Source of the DNA: Pseudomonadota bacterium
GTDB taxonomy: Bacteria; Pseudomonadota; Alphaproteobacteria; Acetobacterales; Acetobacteraceae
Length of the DNA stretch: 64,000 bases
Direction: 5' to 3'
Assembly: GCA_021851785.1 (NCBI GenBank)
Contig: JAJZBV010000012.1
Location: 1-64,000 of the forward strand
Part shown: piece after piece, positions 1-9,316 of the stretch
How the letters are laid out: every line of letters starts with the position of its first letter
Position numbering within the stretch: position 1 is the first letter of the stretch
Program-made: the position numbers and the translations under genes
The notes under the pieces: model-generated
Told to the model about the DNA's origin: nothing
Databases searched by the model: none
Seen by the model: only the letters and a program-made list of their open reading frames with translations

Positions 1-470
1 CCACCAGTGTTCTGGCCGCCATTCGCGCCTTGGCTGCCGTAGCCGCTCTGCTGATTATTGTCGCAGTTCGCGCCCTGGCCGCCCGATTGGCCGCCTTGCT
101 GGTTATTGTCGCCCGAGCCGCCCTGGCTGCCGTAACCGCTCTGCTGGTTGGTGTCGCAGTTCGCGCCCTGGCCGCCCGATTGGCCGCCTTGCTGGTTATT
201 GTCGCCCGAGCCGCCCTGATTGCCGTAGCCGCTCTGCTGGTTGGTGTCGCAGTTCGCGCCCTGGCCGCCCGATTGGCCGCCTTGCTGGTTATTGTCGCCC
301 GAGCCGCCCTGGCTGCCGTAGCCGCCTTGGCTGCCGTAGCCGCTCTGCTGATTATTGCCGCCCTGGCCGCCTTGGCTGCCGTAGCCGCTCTGCTGGTTGG
401 TGTCGCAGTTCGCGCCCTGGCTGCCGTAGCCGCTCTGCTGATTATTGTCGCCCGAGCCGCCCTGGCCAGT
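1..470 (-). repeat. In-frame tandem repeats (about 93-bp/31-codon higher-order unit) coding SGDNNQQGGQSGGQGANCDTNQQSGYG(S/N)QGG
   Basis: Recurring blocks such as ctggttattgtcgcccgagccgccctg and ctgctggttggtgtcgcagttcgcgccctg. Confidence 0.9.
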
Positions 471-2369
471 GCCCGACGTCTGATAGCTAACCGTGACGGT
501 ATATTGCCAAGTCTCTCCGGGGTTAAAAACACCGTTATGGTTAGTGTCCCCGATATTGTAGCCACCACTCAAAATCTGCTTGGCGGTGATATCATCGGGC
601 TGCGACGCGGTTCCGATATTGTCCGTCACCTGTGGATTATAAAGATTTGTGTTGCCGGTATTGGTGACATCGATGGTGTAGGTCACTTGGCCACAATTAT
701 TGATGACAACCGAACTCGGCACCTTGATGACCGAAATCGACGGGCCAGAGGGGGTTGTGGTTCCCGTCGAACCCAGCGGCACCAAGCCGGCATCGACATT
801 GGTGACGTTCTCGCCCGAGGTCAGTGTGATCGGCGCGGTGAGCCCGGTCGTCTGGTTCGGCGCACTGCCGAGGTCGTTCGCGATCGAGGTCTGCGGCGAC
901 AGCGTGTAGCCGCTCGGTGTCACGAACTGTACCTCATAGGTGCCGGGCGTCAGATTGGTGAAATCATAGAGCCCCTGGCCGTTCGTCGTCGTCGTCGCGA
1001 GCACCGTGCCGCTGGTGTTCTCCAGATCCACCGTCACCCCGGCCACACCCGGACCGGCATTCACCCCGCTCTGGATCCCGGTCCCGGCCGTATCCAGAAA
1101 CACGTTGTCGCCGATCGAGGCGGGCTGATAGAGGCCGGCATCGATATTGGTGATGTTCTCGCCCGGCGCCAGCGTGATCGCCTGCGTGATCCCGGTCGTC
1201 TGGTTCGGGGCGCTGCCGAGGTCGTTCGCGATCGAGGTCTGCGGCGTCAGGTCATAGCCGCTCGGCGCCACGAACTGAACCTCATAGGTGCCGGCCGCCA
1301 GATTGGTGAAATCATAAAGCCCCTGGCTGTTCGTCGTCGTCGTCGCGAGCACCGTCGTACCCGCGGCATTGAGCAGATCCACCGTCACCCCGGCCACACC
1401 CGGACCGGCATTCACCCCGCTCTGGAGGCCGCTCGCATCGGGCGAGAGGAACACATTGTCGCCGATCGAACCCAGCGGCACCAAGCCGGCATCGACATTG
1501 GTGACGTTCTCGCCCGAGGTCAGTGTGATCGGCGCGGTGAGCCCGGTCGTCTGGTTCGGCGCACTGCCGAGGTCGTTCGCGATCGAGGTCTGCGGCGACA
1601 GCGTGTAGCCGCTCGGTGTCACGAACTGTACCTCATAGGTGCCGGGCGTCAGATTGGTGAAATCATAGAGCCCCTGGCCGTTCGTCGTCGTCGTCGCGAG
1701 CACCGTGCCGCTGGTGTTCTCCAGATCCACCGTCACCCCGGCCACACCCGGACCGGCATTCACCCCGCTCTGGATCCCGGTCCCGGCCGTATCCAGAAAC
1801 ACGTTGTCGCCGATCGAGGCGAGCGAGGTCAGCGGGGTTTGCCCGAAGATCTGATCGATCTCGCTGAAGGTTGCCTGGGCGCTGCTCGCGGCGGTGGACG
1901 AGACCGAGGCGATGACCTGCACATCGACCTTGAGGCTGGTCTCGCCGATCGAGAGCGGGATATCGCCGGCGGTATAAGGGGGGGCGGTCGGGTTGGCGAG
2001 ATTGACGGTGATCTGGCCAAGCTCGGCATTGGTGGTCGGATTGTAAACGGTCTCGACCGCGGTCAGCGAGACGCCCGTCGCGACCGCCGAGTCGGGAACC
2101 ATCGACAATCCGAGCCTGGTGATCGCGTCCGCCGGGTTGGTGGAGGTGACATCGTAGGTGAAATCGAGCGTCTCGCTGCCGCCGGGGGCAATCGCACCGG
2201 TATGGAACCCGGCCCATTCGATCATGCCGCCGCCGACAGGGAGGAGATCGAAGGAAGACGTCTGGCCGATGAACGGCGTGACCGAACCGCTATCGGTCTC
2301 GGTGGCCGCGACATTGGTGAAGGCGAGGTTGAAGCCCGACGCATTGGGAAATGTTTGCGAATTGGACAT
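1..2369 (-). CDS. SdrD_B/Cna-B-like repeat surface protein with C-terminal DUF11-like segment and Q/N/G/S-rich tandem repeats; runs off the left edge
   Basis: Minus-strand reading from ATG at 2369-2367 (GGAGGGGGG upstream) gives MSNSQTFPNASGFNLAFTNVAATETDSG..., then three ~115-aa SIGDNVFLDTAGTGIQSGVNAGPGVAGVTVDLENTSGTVLATTTTNGQGLYDFTNLTPGTYEVQF units, then ISVIKVPSSVVINNCGQVTYTIDVTNTGNTN, then SGDNNQQGGQSGGQGANCDTNQQSGYG repeats. Absent from the ORF track because it has no stop inside the window. Confidence 0.85.
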   Translation of the reverse strand, partial: MSNSQTFPNASGFNLAFTNVAATETDSGSVTPFIGQTSSFDLLPVGGGMIEWAGFHTGAIAPGGSETLDFTYDVTSTNPADAITRLGLSMVPDSAVATGVSLTAVETVYNPTTNAELGQITVNLANPTAPPYTAGDIPLSIGETSLKVDVQVIASVSSTAASSAQATFSEIDQIFGQTPLTSLASIGDNVFLDTAGTGIQSGVNAGPGVAGVTVDLENTSGTVLATTTTNGQGLYDFTNLTPGTYEVQFVTPSGYTLSPQTSIANDLGSAPNQTTGLTAPITLTSGENVTNVDAGLVPLGSIGDNVFLSPDASGLQSGVNAGPGVAGVTVDLLNAAGTTVLATTTTNSQGLYDFTNLAAGTYEVQFVAPSGYDLTPQTSIANDLGSAPNQTTGITQAITLAPGENITNIDAGLYQPASIGDNVFLDTAGTGIQSGVNAGPGVAGVTVDLENTSGTVLATTTTNGQGLYDFTNLTPGTYEVQFVTPSGYTLSPQTSIANDLGSAPNQTTGLTAPITLTSGENVTNVDAGLVPLGSTGTTTPSGPSISVIKVPSSVVINNCGQVTYTIDVTNTGNTNLYNPQVTDNIGTASQPDDITAKQILSGGYNIGDTNHNGVFNPGETWQYTVTVSYQTSGTGQGGSGDNNQQSGYGSQGANCDTNQQSGYGSQGGQGGNNQQSGYGSQGGYGSQGGSGDNNQQGGQSGGQGANCDTNQQSGYGNQGGSGDNNQQGGQSGGQGANCDTNQQSGYGSQGGSGDNNQQGGQSGGQGANCDNNQQSGYGSQGANGGQNTG
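768..1820 (-). repeat. Three ~350-bp SdrD_B-type coding repeats; first and third appear identical, middle one diverged
   Basis: Direct comparison of about 768-1120 with about 1468-1820; the central unit (about 1121-1467) differs at many positions. Confidence 0.85.
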
Positions 2370-2428
2370 GGAGCCCCCCTCCGCCTTCTCGCCTATCGAA
2401 AAGACGGCCGATCTGAACGATTGAAAGG

Positions 2429-2454
2429 GGGGCAAGCCGCGTTCGGCTTGCCCC
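2429..2454. terminator. GC-rich hairpin, probable terminator of the PEP-CTERM gene
   Basis: ggggcaagccg-cgtt-cggcttgcccc, perfect 11-bp stem and 4-nt loop between two minus-strand genes. Confidence 0.65.
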
Positions 2455-2476
2455 GCGGCGTCACGTCAGCCGCGCA

Positions 2477-3130
2477 TTAAGCGGCGCGGGCACGGCGGGC
2501 GATGAAAAGCGCCCCAAGGCCAAGGCTGAAGAGGCCGATCATGCCCGGCTCGGGAACCGTGTTCGTGGGGCCGGGGACATCATAGAAATACTGCGTCACG
2601 GAAAGCAGGCTTGAGGACGGGCTGACCGCGATATCCTTGGTGATATAAATATTATTGTCGGCCGAACTCAGCGTCAGCGTGGTCGAGCTATTGAGACCGT
2701 TGCCCGAGGTGCTGGCAAGGGAAGAGCCTGAGTTGTAGTCAACAACACTCTCGCCGACCGACACGGTCCCGGTGCCGCCGCCGACCGCAAGGCCGATGGC
2801 GGAGATATTGCCGGGCGCGCTTTGCACCTCGAAATTCAGGGTCAAATCCTCGATGGAAGAGGTGCTATTGGTCAGCAGCGTGCCGCCATTCGCGCCGGTG
2901 ATCTCGATGCCGGCATACCCTCCTGGCGATGAGGTCACAGCGAGCATCTCGCCGCCGCAGCCTGAACCCGAGCAGAGAATGCCTGAAATCGTCGCGTCCC
3001 CGATCTGGAGCGAGTCGGTTCCATCACTCAGATTGATACTGCCGGTCAGCGTCGAGGCTTGCGCGCCTCCCGCCATGGCAAGGCATCCCGCGACACTCGC
3101 GATCATCATCCTGGAAGAAAGGCGGCGCAT
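2477..3130 (-). CDS. PEP-CTERM sorting-domain protein (exported)
   Basis: Signal peptide MRRLSSRMMIASVAGCLAMAGGAQA and C-terminal VPEPGMIGLFSLGLGALFIARRARAA; start trimmed from ORF 2477..3199. Confidence 0.8.
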   Translation of the reverse strand: MRRLSSRMMIASVAGCLAMAGGAQASTLTGSINLSDGTDSLQIGDATISGILCSGSGCGGEMLAVTSSPGGYAGIEITGANGGTLLTNSTSSIEDLTLNFEVQSAPGNISAIGLAVGGGTGTVSVGESVVDYNSGSSLASTSGNGLNSSTTLTLSSADNNIYITKDIAVSPSSSLLSVTQYFYDVPGPTNTVPEPGMIGLFSLGLGALFIARRARAA

Positions 3131-3301
3131 GTGCTGTTTCCCGTGAGTTTGCGTGCTTGTCATGCAGCGGTCGAAGAAAGGTTGACGAATAATTAACAAC
3201 CTTACTTTGCCGTGCCAAACGCCGGGCTGTCAAGCATTAATTAAGTAAGAGTGAATTTTTTAGACGCCCTCCCGGCCGGCAAAGGCGGCTCGCGCTCGGG
3301 C

Positions 3302-6300
3302 TCAATCCGCCGAGGAACCGAGCTTTTCCGCGAGGCGCGAGGGCTTGCGCCGCCGCCCGGGGGCGAGCCAGTGTTGCAGGCGATCGAGATAGAGATAGAT
3401 CACCGGCGTCGTATAGAGGGTCAGAACCTGGCTCAGCAGCAGCCCGCCGACCATGGTGATGCCGAGCGGGCGGCGGAGTTCGGCGCCGGCGCCGTTTTCC
3501 AGCATCAGCGGCAGACCGCCGAGCAACGCCGCCATCGTCGTCATCAGGATCGGGCGAAACCGCAAGAGACACGCCTGCCGGATCGCCTCCAGCGGCGAGA
3601 GCCCGCCCTCGCGCTCGGCGTGGATCGCGAAATCGACCATCATGATGCCGTTTTTCTTGACGATGCCGATCAAGAGGATGATGCCGATGATGGCGATCAC
3701 CGAGAGATCGTTATGCGTCAGCATCAGCGCCACCAGCGCGCCGACCCCGGCCGAGGGCAGTGTCGAGAGGATAGTCAGCGGCAGGATATAGCTCTCATAG
3801 AGCACGCCGAGAATGATATAGACCGCGATCAGCGCGGCGGCGATGAGATAAGGCTGACTCGAGAGCGAGGATTGAAACGCCTGCGCGGTGCCCTGGAAAC
3901 TGCCTTGCACGGTCGCCGGCACGCCGAGTTCGGCCTCGGCGCCGGCAATCGCCTTGACGGCATCGCCGAGCGCCGCGCCAGGGGCGAGGTTGAACGAGAT
4001 CGTCACCGAGGGAAACAGGCTCTGGTGGCTGACCGAAAGCGGCGCCACCTTCATGGTATCGAAGTGGACGAAGGTCGAGAGCGGCACCACCCGGCCATTG
4101 CTGCCCTTGGCATAGAGCAGGTTGAGGGTTTCTGGCCTGCCCTCGAGCCTCGGCGGCACTTCGAGAATGACGTAGTAGTAATTGAGCTGAGTGAAATACT
4201 GCGTCACCTCGCGCTGGCCGAAGGCGTCATAGAGAATATCGTCGATCTGCTGCGGCTCGATGCCGTACATCGCCGCCTTGTCGCGGTCGATGACCAGGGT
4301 CGCGGTGGTGCCGGCCATTTGCTGATCGGTCGCGACGTCACGCAATTGTGGAATTTTTTTCAGACGATCCAGCACCCGCGGCGCCCAAGCGTAAAGCTCG
4401 CCGAGATCGGGATCCTGGAGCGTGTATTCATACATGGTGCGCGAAAGCCGCCCGCCGATGCGGATATCCTGCGCCGCCTGAAGATAGAGCCGCACGCCGG
4501 GCACCGCGGCGAGCTTGGGGCGCAGCTCCTCGATCACCTGCTGCGCCGTGAGCTTGCGCTCGCCCCAGGGTTTCAGGTTGATATAGGCGCGGCTGGAATT
4601 GCCGGTCTGCCCCCCCGCCCCGGCCCCGACATAAGCGGTGAAGGACTGGACGTTGGGGTCATGCAGCACGACCCCGTTGATCGCCTGCTGACGCTGATAC
4701 ATCTCGTCGAAGGAAACATCCTGCGCCGCATCCGCCATGCCGATGATGAGGCCGGTATCCTGCTGCGGGAAAAACCCTTTCGGGATCACGATATAAAGAT
4801 AGACGGTGACGGCGACGGTGGCGAGGAAGGTGAGCAGGGTGAAAAACCGGAAGCGAAGCGCGATGGCGAGCGTGCGTTCGTAAAACGCCACCATGCCGTC
4901 GAAAACACGCTCGATGAAATTATAGAAGACGCCGTGCCGGGTTTGGTGGCGCAGAAAACGCGAGCACATCATCGGCGTCAGCGTGAGAGACACGACGCCC
5001 GAGATCAGCACCGCCAATGACAGGGTGACGGCGAATTCGCGGAACAAACGGCCGATGATCCCGCCCATGAACAAAAGCGGGATGAAAACGGCGACCAGCG
5101 AGAGGCTGATCGAGACGATGGTGAAACCGATCTCGCCCGCGCCGATCAGCGCCGCCTCCATCGGGCGCATGCCGTCCTCGATATGGCGGAACACGTTCTC
5201 CAGCATGACGATGGCGTCGTCGACGACGAAGCCGACGGCGATGGTCATCGCCATCAGCGAAAGATTGTCGAGACTGTAGCCAAGCGCATACATGCCGGCG
5301 AAGGTGCAGATCAGGGCGAGCGGAATCGCCACACTCGGGATGATCGTCGCCCAAAAAGTGCGAAGAAACAGAAATACCACCAGCACCACCAAGGCCACGG
5401 CGAGCATCAGGGTGAATTCCACGTCATCGACCGAGGCGCGGATGGTCTGGGTGCGATCGACGAGGGTGTAGAGATGGATCGAAGGCGGATAGGCCGCCTC
5501 CAGTTGCGGCAGCTTCGCCTTCACCCGCTCGACGGTGTCGATGACATTGGCGCCGGGCTGCTTGAAAATCACCAGCAAGATGCCGCGCTTGCCGTTCTGC
5601 CAGGCCGCCAATTCGCGGTTCTGCGCGCCGTCGATCGCCGAGCCGATATCGCGCACCCGGACCGGCGCGCCGTTGCGATAGGTGACGATGACCTTCTGAT
5701 ATTCGGCGGCCTTGGTGAGCTGGTCGTTGTCATAGAGGGTGAAGGAGCGCTTCGGCCCGTCGATGCTGCCTTTGGGGTTGTCAACCGTGGTTTGGGTCAG
5801 CGCCGAGCGCACGTCCTCGAGCGTCATGCCCATCGCGGCGAGCTTGGCGGGATCGATGCGCACCCGCACCGCCGGTTTCTGCTGGCCGGCGACCAGCACC
5901 TGGGCGACGCCGGAAATCTGCGAGAGCTGCTGCGAGACCACGTTCTCGGCGTAGTCATCGACCACCGTGATCGGCAGGGTGTCGGATTGCATCGCGAGCA
6001 GGAGGATCGGCGAATCCGAGGGATTGACCTTGTAGTAGGAGGGCGGGCTCGGCAGATTTTTGGGCAATTGGCCGGAGGCGGCATTGATCGCCGCCTGCAC
6101 GTCACCGGCGGCACCGTCGATGTTCCGGTTGAGATCGAATTGCAGAATGATCTGGGTATAGCCGAGCACGCTGATCGAGGTCATCTGGCTGACCCCGGGG
6201 ATGGTCGCGAATTGCTGCTCGAGCGGCGTTGCGACGGTTGCCGCCATGGTCTCGGGGCTGGCGCCGGGGAATTGGGCGGTGACGGCGATGGTCGGGAAAT

Positions 6301-6421
6301 CGATATTGGGGAGCGGCGCGACCGGCAGGAACGGATAGGCGGCGATGCCGACCAGCAGCAAGGCCGCCATCAACAGCGAGGTGCCGATCGGGCGGCGGAT
6401 GAAGGGCGTCGAGAGGCTCAT
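3302..6421 (-). CDS. RND efflux transporter permease, MdtB/MdtC type
   Basis: ORF 3302..6460, start probably MSLSTPFIRRPIGTSLLMAALLLVGIAAYPFLPVAPLPNIDFPTI; typical HAE1 RND sequence. Confidence 0.93.
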   Translation of the reverse strand: MSLSTPFIRRPIGTSLLMAALLLVGIAAYPFLPVAPLPNIDFPTIAVTAQFPGASPETMAATVATPLEQQFATIPGVSQMTSISVLGYTQIILQFDLNRNIDGAAGDVQAAINAASGQLPKNLPSPPSYYKVNPSDSPILLLAMQSDTLPITVVDDYAENVVSQQLSQISGVAQVLVAGQQKPAVRVRIDPAKLAAMGMTLEDVRSALTQTTVDNPKGSIDGPKRSFTLYDNDQLTKAAEYQKVIVTYRNGAPVRVRDIGSAIDGAQNRELAAWQNGKRGILLVIFKQPGANVIDTVERVKAKLPQLEAAYPPSIHLYTLVDRTQTIRASVDDVEFTLMLAVALVVLVVFLFLRTFWATIIPSVAIPLALICTFAGMYALGYSLDNLSLMAMTIAVGFVVDDAIVMLENVFRHIEDGMRPMEAALIGAGEIGFTIVSISLSLVAVFIPLLFMGGIIGRLFREFAVTLSLAVLISGVVSLTLTPMMCSRFLRHQTRHGVFYNFIERVFDGMVAFYERTLAIALRFRFFTLLTFLATVAVTVYLYIVIPKGFFPQQDTGLIIGMADAAQDVSFDEMYQRQQAINGVVLHDPNVQSFTAYVGAGAGGQTGNSSRAYINLKPWGERKLTAQQVIEELRPKLAAVPGVRLYLQAAQDIRIGGRLSRTMYEYTLQDPDLGELYAWAPRVLDRLKKIPQLRDVATDQQMAGTTATLVIDRDKAAMYGIEPQQIDDILYDAFGQREVTQYFTQLNYYYVILEVPPRLEGRPETLNLLYAKGSNGRVVPLSTFVHFDTMKVAPLSVSHQSLFPSVTISFNLAPGAALGDAVKAIAGAEAELGVPATVQGSFQGTAQAFQSSLSSQPYLIAAALIAVYIILGVLYESYILPLTILSTLPSAGVGALVALMLTHNDLSVIAIIGIILLIGIVKKNGIMMVDFAIHAEREGGLSPLEAIRQACLLRFRPILMTTMAALLGGLPLMLENGAGAELRRPLGITMVGGLLLSQVLTLYTTPVIYLYLDRLQHWLAPGRRRKPSRLAEKLGSSAD

Positions 6422-6425
6422 CCCG

Positions 6426-7616
6426 TCAGCCGCCATCCCGCCCGGCGGCGCCCTCGGCACTCGCCGCGTGCCCCGCGACAGGCATGCCCTCGGCGAGCCG
6501 CGACTGCCCGTTCACCACCACCACATCGCCCACCACGAGCCCCTTGGCGATGGCGGCGACGCCGTCCCGCTCCAGCGTCTCCGCGACCGGGCGCAGCGCG
6601 ACGGTCTGATCGGGCTTGACGACGAAGACGAACAGGCCGTTCGCGCCGCGCTCGACGGCCGCCTCCGGCACCGTCACCGCCCGCGCGAGAATCCCGATTT
6701 CGACCCGCGCCTCGATATATTGGCCGGGCCAGAGATGATTGTCGGCATTGGCGAACTGGGCCTTGAGCCTGATGGTTCCGGTGGTGGTGTCGATCTGGTT
6801 GTCGGGGGTGAGCAGAACGCCCTCGGAAAGGAGGGTGCGGTTGTCGGACGTGTAGGCGCGCACCGCGACCGCGCCCCCCTTCGCCGCCGCCCGCGCGAGC
6901 GCATCCATCACCTGCGGCAGATCATCCTCGGGCAAGGTGAAAACGGCGGTGATCGGCTGCACCTCGGTCACGCTGATCAGCCCGCCGGCCTGGTTCGCGG
7001 TGATCAGATTGCCGGGATCGATCTGGCGCAAGCCGACGCGGCCAGCGACCGGCGAGGTGATGTGGGCAAAGGAAAAATTGAGCGCCGCTTGTTCGATCGC
7101 CGCCTCATCGGCCTGGATCGAGGCGCGCAGCGCGCCCACCGTGCCCTGCTGGTCATCGACGTTCTGCCAGGACTGGAATTCGTGCTTGGCGAGCACCTTG
7201 TAGCGCTCGAAATCGCGCTCGGCGGCGACGAGATTGGCCTCGTCGCGGGCCTTCTCTGCGCGCGCCATATCGAGCGCCGCCTGAAACGGCCGCGGGTCGA
7301 TGACCGCGATCAGATCACCCTTCTTGACGATCTGCCCTTCGGCGACGTTGACGCTCTGGAGATAGCCGGTGACCTGGGCGCGCACGGTGACGGCGTAGAG
7401 CGCCCGCACATTGCCGATCCCGACCAGCTCCTCCGGCACGTCCGCCGCTTTTGCCACATCGGTCACCACCGGCACCGCGAAGGCCGCCGGCGGCGGCGCC
7501 GCGCTGGCAGGCGGCTCGCGCAGAACCAAGCTGGCGCCAAGGCCAATAGCAGCGATACCCGCCCCGGCGAGGGCGGCGGCATACCAGCGGCGCAAGCGGG
7601 GGCGGGGAGCGGTCAT
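6426..7616 (-). CDS. RND efflux periplasmic adaptor (membrane fusion protein), MdtA-like
   Basis: HlyD-family motifs (VTGYLQSVNVAEGQIVKKGDLIAVIDPRPFQAALD) directly upstream of the RND gene. Confidence 0.9.
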   Translation of the reverse strand: MTAPRPRLRRWYAAALAGAGIAAIGLGASLVLREPPASAAPPPAAFAVPVVTDVAKAADVPEELVGIGNVRALYAVTVRAQVTGYLQSVNVAEGQIVKKGDLIAVIDPRPFQAALDMARAEKARDEANLVAAERDFERYKVLAKHEFQSWQNVDDQQGTVGALRASIQADEAAIEQAALNFSFAHITSPVAGRVGLRQIDPGNLITANQAGGLISVTEVQPITAVFTLPEDDLPQVMDALARAAAKGGAVAVRAYTSDNRTLLSEGVLLTPDNQIDTTTGTIRLKAQFANADNHLWPGQYIEARVEIGILARAVTVPEAAVERGANGLFVFVVKPDQTVALRPVAETLERDGVAAIAKGLVVGDVVVVNGQSRLAEGMPVAGHAASAEGAAGRDGG

Positions 7617-7726
7617 GCGGCGGATCCCGGCGAACGAAACGGGCACTAGCGTGCCATATCATAAGCCGGCAGGCAAAATCCGACCGCCGCCGGCGATGAA
7701 ACCCCCGCTCCCACGCGGGACGACGC

Positions 7727-9313
7727 TCAGAAATCGAGTGTCGCCGCCTGGCGCACCAGCGGCAAGTGCCGCACCGCTTCCAGAACCGCCTCAGGCACCG
7801 CCTCATCGACCGAAACCAGGCAGATCGCATCGCCCCCGGCATTGGCGCGGCCGAGATGGAAGGTCGCGATGTTGATCCCGGCCTCGGCGAGAAGCGCGCC
7901 GAAGCGGCCGATGAAGCCGGGCCGATCCTCGTTCGTCACATAGAGCATGTGGGAGGAGAAATCCGCCTCCACCTGGATGCCCTTGATTTCGACGAGACGC
8001 GGCTTGGCGCCGGCGAACAGGGTGCCGGCGACGCTCCGCTCATGCTCGTCGGTCTCGACCGAAACCCGCACCAGGGTCTGGTATTCGCTCGGCCGGTCGA
8101 GCACCGTCTCGGCGATATCGAGGCCGCGCTCGCGCGCCAGCAGCGGCGCGTTCACCATGTTGACGCCGGCGAACATCGGCGAAAGCAGCCCGGCCAGCGC
8201 CGCCGCGGTCAGCGGCTTGTGGTTGAGCTTCGCCGCCTGCCCCTCGTATTCGATGGTGATGCGGCGCAAGACCCCTTCCCGCGCCCGCGTGAGCTGGCCG
8301 GCGAAGGCGCCAAGCAAGCGGCAGAGTTCCATATAGGGCTTGAGCCGCGGCGCATCCTCGGCCGAGACCGAGGGCATGTTGATGGCGTTGGTGACGGCGC
8401 CGGTGAGCAGGAAATCGCTCATCTGCTCCGCGACCTGGAGCGCCACATTCTCCTGCGCCTCCGAGGTCGCGGCACCGAGATGCGGCGTGCAGACGACGTT
8501 CTCCAGCGCGAATAGCGGGTTTGCGGTCGCCGGCTCGGCGGCGAAGACGTCGAGCGCGGCACCCGCGACATGCCCGGCGCGGAGCGCGTCATGGAGCGCC
8601 GCCTCGTCGATCAGCCCGCCGCGCGCGCAGTTGATGATGCGAACGCCGCGCCTGGTCTTGGCGAGTGCGGCGCGCGAGAGGATGTCGCGGGTCTCATCGG
8701 TGAGCGGGGTATGGAGGGTGATGACATCGGCGCGCGCGAGCAGATCCGCGAGCGTCACTTTTTCCACCCCGAGCGTCAGCGCCCGCTCCTCGCTGAGGAA
8801 GGGATCATAGGCGATCACCTTCATCTTGAGGCCGATGGCGCGGTCGGCGACGATCGAGCCGATATTGCCGCAGCCGATCAGGCCGAGGGTTTTCGCAAAC
8901 AGCTCGACGCCCATGAAGCGGTTCTTTTCCCACTTCCCGGCCTTGGTCGATTGCGTCGCCTCGGGGATCTGGCGGGCGAGCGCGAACATCAGCGCGATCG
9001 CGTGCTCGGCGGTGGTGATGGCGTTGCCGTTGGGCGTGTTCATCACCACCACGCCGCGCGCCGTCGCCGCCTTGACATCGACATTATCGACGCCGATCCC
9101 GGCGCGGCCAACCACTTTCAGATTGCTGGCCGCCTCGAGCAATTCCTTGGTGACCTTGGTCGCCGAGCGGATCGCGAGCCCGTCATAAGGGGCGATGATG
9201 GCGCGGAGTTCCCCCGGCGTGAGGCCGGGGCGAAGATCGGCCTCGAGGCCGCGGGCGCGGAAGATATCGACGGCGGCGGGCGAAAGCTTATCGCTGATCA
9301 GGATTTTCGGCAT
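7727..9313 (-). CDS. serA: D-3-phosphoglycerate dehydrogenase
   Basis: MPKILISDKLSPAAVDIFRARGLEADLRPG...VGRAGIGVDNVDVKAAT..., C-terminal ACT-like region; adjacent to serC. Confidence 0.95.
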   Translation of the reverse strand: MPKILISDKLSPAAVDIFRARGLEADLRPGLTPGELRAIIAPYDGLAIRSATKVTKELLEAASNLKVVGRAGIGVDNVDVKAATARGVVVMNTPNGNAITTAEHAIALMFALARQIPEATQSTKAGKWEKNRFMGVELFAKTLGLIGCGNIGSIVADRAIGLKMKVIAYDPFLSEERALTLGVEKVTLADLLARADVITLHTPLTDETRDILSRAALAKTRRGVRIINCARGGLIDEAALHDALRAGHVAGAALDVFAAEPATANPLFALENVVCTPHLGAATSEAQENVALQVAEQMSDFLLTGAVTNAINMPSVSAEDAPRLKPYMELCRLLGAFAGQLTRAREGVLRRITIEYEGQAAKLNHKPLTAAALAGLLSPMFAGVNMVNAPLLARERGLDIAETVLDRPSEYQTLVRVSVETDEHERSVAGTLFAGAKPRLVEIKGIQVEADFSSHMLYVTNEDRPGFIGRFGALLAEAGINIATFHLGRANAGGDAICLVSVDEAVPEAVLEAVRHLPLVRQAATLDF

Positions 9314-9316
9314 TTT

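Noticed and set aside
1-470. Possible CRISPR array (regularly spaced repeats)
   Set aside because: Repeats are contiguous, in frame and protein-coding; there are no unique spacers and no cas genes.
30-2480. 816-aa plus-strand ORF rich in AAVAALLIIVAVRALAARLAALLVIV
   Set aside because: Antisense shadow of the minus-strand SdrD_B-repeat gene, whose translation is clearly protein-family-like and has a good RBS.
3251-6619. Long plus-strand ORFs opposite the RND gene
   Set aside because: Shadow ORFs rich in R/H/D/G; the minus strand encodes a textbook RND pump.
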